This document shows, one piece after another, positions 51,271 through 54,201 of a stretch of DNA of 54,201 bases. Under the pieces are notes generated by a model that was given only the letters and a program-made list of their open reading frames with translations, made no database searches and was not told where the DNA came from. A program made the translations under genes and the position numbers. Where the stretch lies: assembly GCF_016916835.1 (NCBI RefSeq), contig NZ_JAFFIX010000034.1, positions 1 through 54,201 of the forward strand, in the 5' to 3' direction. Origin of the DNA: Actinacidiphila bryophytorum (lineage in GTDB: Bacteria; Actinomycetota; Actinomycetes; Streptomycetales; Streptomycetaceae). Every line of letters begins with the position of its first letter. The first letter of the stretch is position 1.

Positions 51271-52300
51271 CACCGTGGCCACCGGTACGCACAAGGACTC
51301 CGCAGAACCCCCCAGGCCCGCCGTCTCGGCCGAGCGGCGGATCGCCTTCGCCCGGCTGCGGGACCTCGCCCTGATCCCGCCCATCATCGTGATCGCCGTC
51401 GTCGGGCAGCTGGTCAACTCCGTCTTCCTGCAGACCGACAACATCATCAACGTCCTCCAGACGATGTCGGAGATCGCCGTCCTGGTCCTGGCGGAGACGA
51501 TGGTCCTGATCGTCAAGAAGATGGACCTGTCGCTGGAGTCCACCATGGGGCTGGCCCCGGGCGTGGCCGCCTGGCTGACCGTTCCCACCGGTGCGGGCCA
51601 CGGGCTCGGGCTGCTCCCCGGCGGCTGGGCCGTCCCCGTCACGCTGGCCGTCGGGCTGGCCATCGGTGCGGTCAACGCCCTGTTCATCATCAACTTCGGA
51701 CTCAACGGCTTCATCGTCACCCTGGGCATGCTCATCGTGCTGCGCGGCATCCTCACGGGCATCTCCGGCGGCCAGACCTTCTTCCACCTGCCCGGCTCCA
51801 TGCTCTACGTCGGCACCACCGAATGGCTCGGAATGCCGGCCTCGGTGTGGGTCTGCCTGATCCTCTTCGCGATCGGCATCGTGGTCCTGGGCTTCACCAG
51901 CTTCGGCCGGTCCCTGTACGCCATCGGCGGCAATGTCGACGCCGCGAAGGCGGCCGGCATCCGCACCGACCGGGTCCTGTGGATCGTCATGGTCACCGCC
52001 GGCGGGCTCGCGGCCCTCAGCGGCCTCATGCTCTCCGGCCGGCTGGCGTCGGTGGCCTCCGCCCAGGGCAACGGGTACATCTTCACCGTCTTCGCCGCGG
52101 CCGTCATCGGCGGCATCAGCCTCAACGGCGGGAAGGGCAGCGTCTTCGGAGCCTTCACCGGCATCCTGCTGCTCTACCTCATCCAGAACGTCCTCACCCT
52201 CGGCGGTGTCCCCGCCCAGTGGATCGGCGCCCTCAACGGCGGCATCATCCTCATCGCCCTGGCCCTGTCCCGCGTCACCGGCGGGAAGATCCAGGAGTAG
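51263..52300 (+). CDS. Ribose-type ABC importer permease
   Basis: The 345-residue RbsC-type permease has about eight to ten predicted membrane segments, with the family motifs GLNGFIVTLGMLIVLRG (about 148-164), YAIGGNVDAAKAAGI and AAAVIGGISLNGGKGS. It overlaps the ATPase gene by eight bases and has GGAAGGAG before its ATG. It completes the importer that starts at 48686. Confidence 0.9.
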   Translation: MPDTVATGTHKDSAEPPRPAVSAERRIAFARLRDLALIPPIIVIAVVGQLVNSVFLQTDNIINVLQTMSEIAVLVLAETMVLIVKKMDLSLESTMGLAPGVAAWLTVPTGAGHGLGLLPGGWAVPVTLAVGLAIGAVNALFIINFGLNGFIVTLGMLIVLRGILTGISGGQTFFHLPGSMLYVGTTEWLGMPASVWVCLILFAIGIVVLGFTSFGRSLYAIGGNVDAAKAAGIRTDRVLWIVMVTAGGLAALSGLMLSGRLASVASAQGNGYIFTVFAAAVIGGISLNGGKGSVFGAFTGILLLYLIQNVLTLGGVPAQWIGALNGGIILIALALSRVTGGKIQE

Positions 52301-52319
52301 CGGGGTGCCGCGCGGCTTT

Positions 52320-52363
52320 CCGCCCGTGGTGCCGTCCCGGACGGGGGACGGCACCACGGGCGG
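52320..52363. terminator. Strong bidirectional terminator
   Basis: A perfect 19-bp stem (52320-52338 with 52345-52363) and a six-base loop lie between the convergent permease and GH54 genes. Confidence 0.85.
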
Positions 52364-52368
52364 CCGGC

Positions 52369-53880
52369 TCAGCGGTAGCCGGCGGCGGTGATGTTCGCCT
52401 GCACCGCGGCGTCGGTGGCGTCGGAGGGGTAGCCGGCGACGACGGCGCCCTCGTAGAAGGTCCCCGCGCTGAGGTTGGCTCCGCCGCCGGGCTTGCAGCA
52501 GTCGCCGCCGCTGCCCAGCACGATGGCCCCCTGCTTCTTCATGGGGCTGTACCCGCTGGGCAGTCCGCCGTCCCACAGCGTGGTCAGCGAACCGGACTGG
52601 GCGTTGGCGCCTTTCAACGCGAAACGCGACGTCCCGTTGTTCTTGAGCATCGCGGTGACGAACTTGCTGGTGAACGCCCGCTGGTTGGAGTTCCAGGACT
52701 GGCTTCCCCCGGGGTACAGGCCCCATTCGAGGTCGGCCTGCACCCACGGGCCGCTGCCCGAGCAGCCGCCGAACCAGCACTCGGTGCCGAAGTTGATCGC
52801 GTCCATGGCACCGGCGGCGTCCGCCTTCCTGGTCGTCTCGCTGTTGCCGTAGTCGAAGCAGCAGCCGTTGTTGACATGGGTCCCGCTGGTCACCATGTAC
52901 GCGCCCTCCGGCGCGCTGCCGGTCGGGACACCGGTCAGGTGGCCGTCGCGCCAGTAGCTGTTGCCCGGGTTGATGTAGAGCGAGTACGCCTTGTTACCCC
53001 CGGCGGTCAGCGCTTCCGACGTCGCCTTCGCGGGACTGCTCTGGCTCGACCCGGGAACCTGCGACGAGCCCTGGTACCACAGGTCGTTGCCGCGGCCGGA
53101 CTGGTCGTAGACCACCGTGATCACGCAGGAGGTGTTCGCGCAGAACGAGTCCTGCGCGGCGGCGTCGGCGTAACCGCCGGCGGCCAGCACGCCGATGTTC
53201 CTGGTCGAGTTGTCCGACGAGCGCCGCACCTGGTAGAGGCTGCCGGTGTAGGAGCCGTAGAGCGCCCGTACGGTGCTGTGCGCGGCGACGCACGGCGTGC
53301 CGCCCGAGTTGTAGATGTCGCACGGCCCCGAGCCTGACGGGGGCGGGGTGGTCGTCGTCGAGGTGGTCCACTTCTGGTTGCTCTGGCCGTTGCAGGTCCA
53401 CAGCTCCACCAGGGCGCCGTTGGCCGTCGAGGCCCCTGTGACGTCCAGGCACAGGCCCGACTGCACACCGGTGACCGACCCGTCGGAGTTCTGCCGCCAC
53501 TGCTGGTTGGCCTGCCCGTTGCAGGACCAGATGATCACCTGGGTCCCCGGGGTCGTCCCCTGGGCGTTGGCGTCGGCGCAGCGCGTGCCGTTCAGCGTCC
53601 GCAGCTCGCCCGCGGAGGTGAACTCGAAGGCCTGGCCGCTCTGGCCGTTGCAGTCCCAGATGTCCAGCGCTGTGCCCACCGTGTCGACGTTGCCCTTCAC
53701 GTCGAGACACCGGCCTGACGCCGCGCTCACCACGGGCGCCGTCGCGGCCGACGCGGGCGCCGACATGCCGACGGCCGCGGCGAGCAGGGTGGCCAGGAGC
53801 GCCAGCACGGACGACACGACGAGGGACGGATGTGCCCGTCTGCGTGCGCCGCCGCCTGGCGAGGCGTTCGGATGCAGCAT
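52369..53880 (-). CDS. Secreted GH54 alpha-L-arabinofuranosidase with N-terminal ricin-type domain
   Basis: The 503-residue product has a Sec signal peptide (1-45), a three-repeat ricin B module (about 48-173), a Thr/Pro linker and a GH54 catalytic domain (about 182-503). GH54 features are GPCDIYNSGGTPCVAAHST, YDQSGRGNDL, paired Cys residues (NNGCCFDYGNSE), the probable nucleophile in DLEWGLY and the probable acid/base Asp in TTLWDGGLP. It removes alpha-L-arabinofuranose from polymers outside the cell. Typical fungal GH54 enzymes carry a C-terminal CBM42; here that module is absent and replaced by an N-terminal CBM13. The ATG at 53878-53880 follows AAGGAG. It lies 65 bp after another ricin-domain gene, with a terminator hairpin between. 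Confidence 0.9.
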   Translation of the reverse strand: MLHPNASPGGGARRRAHPSLVVSSVLALLATLLAAAVGMSAPASAATAPVVSAASGRCLDVKGNVDTVGTALDIWDCNGQSGQAFEFTSAGELRTLNGTRCADANAQGTTPGTQVIIWSCNGQANQQWRQNSDGSVTGVQSGLCLDVTGASTANGALVELWTCNGQSNQKWTTSTTTTPPPSGSGPCDIYNSGGTPCVAAHSTVRALYGSYTGSLYQVRRSSDNSTRNIGVLAAGGYADAAAQDSFCANTSCVITVVYDQSGRGNDLWYQGSSQVPGSSQSSPAKATSEALTAGGNKAYSLYINPGNSYWRDGHLTGVPTGSAPEGAYMVTSGTHVNNGCCFDYGNSETTRKADAAGAMDAINFGTECWFGGCSGSGPWVQADLEWGLYPGGSQSWNSNQRAFTSKFVTAMLKNNGTSRFALKGANAQSGSLTTLWDGGLPSGYSPMKKQGAIVLGSGGDCCKPGGGANLSAGTFYEGAVVAGYPSDATDAAVQANITAAGYR

Positions 53881-54054
53881 GTTTCCACTCCTTGCGGATA
53901 AAGGTGTGCCCCTGCCGGAGGTCCGGCAGGGGCATGGGGCGTGGTTCAGCTCAGCGTCCACTGCTGGTTGCTGCCGCCGTTGCAGGTCCACAGCTCCACC
54001 AGGGCGCCGTTGGCCGTCGAGGCCCCTGTGACGTCCAGGCACAGGCCCGACTGC
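53386..54054. repeat. Two identical 79-bp ricin-repeat segments
   Basis: Positions 53386-53464 and 53976-54054 are identical over 79 bp, in the last ricin repeat of the GH54 protein and of the upstream partial protein. They are in the same orientation, 590 bp apart. The nucleotide identity exceeds what protein constraint needs and suggests recent gene conversion or duplication. Confidence 0.8.
53907..53934 (-). terminator. Terminator between the ricin-domain gene and the GH54 gene
   Basis: A perfect 13-bp stem (TGCCCCTGCCGGA with its complement) around a GG loop follows the stop codon of the partial gene on the minus strand. It precedes the ribosome binding site of the GH54 gene. Confidence 0.75.
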
Positions 54055-54201
54055 GTACTGGTGACCGTGCCGTTGGAGTTGACGCTCCACTGCTGGTTGG
54101 CGCCGCCGTTGCAGGACCAGGTCTCGACCTTGGTGCCTGCGGTGGTCTGGTTGTTGTAGGCGTCGAGGCACAGCTGCGCGCCGCCGGAGACGACCGTCAG
54201 T
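53946..54201 (-). CDS. C-terminal part of a ricin-type (CBM13) domain protein (runs off the window)
   Basis: The last 84 codons of a gene entering from the right edge encode nearly two ricin repeats (QLCLDAYNNQTTAGTK, NQQWSVNSNGTVTS, GLCLDVTGASTANG, NQQWTLS). The catalytic part is outside the window, so the activity is unknown; by analogy with its neighbours it is probably a secreted glycan-acting enzyme. Part of the sequence is identical at DNA level to the GH54 ricin domain. Confidence 0.8.
   Translation of the reverse strand, partial: LTVVSGGAQLCLDAYNNQTTAGTKVETWSCNGGANQQWSVNSNGTVTSTQSGLCLDVTGASTANGALVELWTCNGGSNQQWTLS

Noticed and set aside
1..54201. Search for CRISPR arrays, tRNA/rRNA genes, prophage or a secondary-metabolite cluster
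   Set aside because: No regularly spaced repeats, RNA gene motifs, phage proteins or biosynthetic megasynthases were seen; repeated motifs in proteins are ricin modules.

Overview
The window is GC-rich (about 70%) actinobacterial DNA, almost certainly from a Streptomycetaceae chromosome. Third codon positions are strongly G/C and GTG/TTG starts are common. There are LacI-type local repressors, secreted hydrolases with ricin-type CBM13 modules, and CUT1 sugar importers without their own ATPase, which in Streptomyces usually share the MsiK ATPase. It is a dense carbohydrate-utilisation island. I see no RNA genes, phage, CRISPR array or antibiotic gene cluster.

Layout. 0-5.2 kb (minus strand): the N-terminus of L-ribulokinase (araB) behind an AraR-like LacI repressor, a secreted GH39-like hydrolase with ricin domain, and a cytoplasmic GH43 enzyme. 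5.3-11.7 kb: a second secreted GH39-like/ricin enzyme, its LacI repressor, and divergently a sugar-binding lipoprotein with no permease plus a GH63-type hydrolase. 12.3-17.2 kb (plus): binding protein, two permeases and GH51 alpha-L-arabinofuranosidase. 17.3-25.2 kb (minus): a translationally coupled sucrose operon (LacI, PfkB kinase, binding protein, two permeases, HSL esterase, sucrose phosphorylase). 25.4-25.6 kb: a 181-bp MITE-like element. 25.6-35.7 kb: S15/CocE hydrolase, divergent secreted GH39-like/ricin enzyme, GH36 alpha-galactosidase, LacI, and binding protein plus two permeases. 35.8-42.1 kb: GH29 alpha-L-fucosidase and GH59 enzyme (one minus-strand operon), divergent from a CE1 esterase, all with ricin-type modules. 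42.3-52.3 kb: larE-larC-larB-larA-gntR on the minus strand, facing a plus operon of L-fuconate dehydratase and a complete ribose-type ABC importer. 52.4-54.2 kb: GH54 arabinofuranosidase with an N-terminal ricin domain and the tail of another ricin-domain protein.

How it works together. The enzymes fit stepwise removal of L-arabinose, L-fucose and galactose from plant glycans such as arabinogalactan, arabinoxylan or pectin side chains. Secreted ricin-tagged enzymes would release mono- and oligosaccharides, CUT1 importers take them up, and cytoplasmic GH43, GH51, GH36, GH63 and sucrose phosphorylase finish the work. Four operator families can be read directly, and each can be paired with a local LacI gene: TGTTAGCGCTCACA (araR), CGAACCGATTCG (7.4 kb LacI), AACGC-ww-GCGCA (24.2 kb LacI) and TGTGACCGGTCACA (31.5 kb LacI).

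Most novel candidates: (i) a nickel-pincer racemase/epimerase set (LarA with cofactor enzymes LarB, LarC, LarE) sharing a GntR control region with L-fuconate dehydratase and an importer; (ii) a sucrose phosphorolysis operon containing a coupled acyl-ester hydrolase, which suggests acylated sucrose as substrate; (iii) a LacI regulon joining a GH39-like enzyme, an alpha-galactosidase and an importer, which suggests use of alpha-galactosyl-arabinose from arabinogalactan proteins; (iv) an orphan binding protein/GH63 pair with a GH39-like enzyme under a third repressor. All functions are inferred from sequence motifs and remembered family knowledge; no searches were run.
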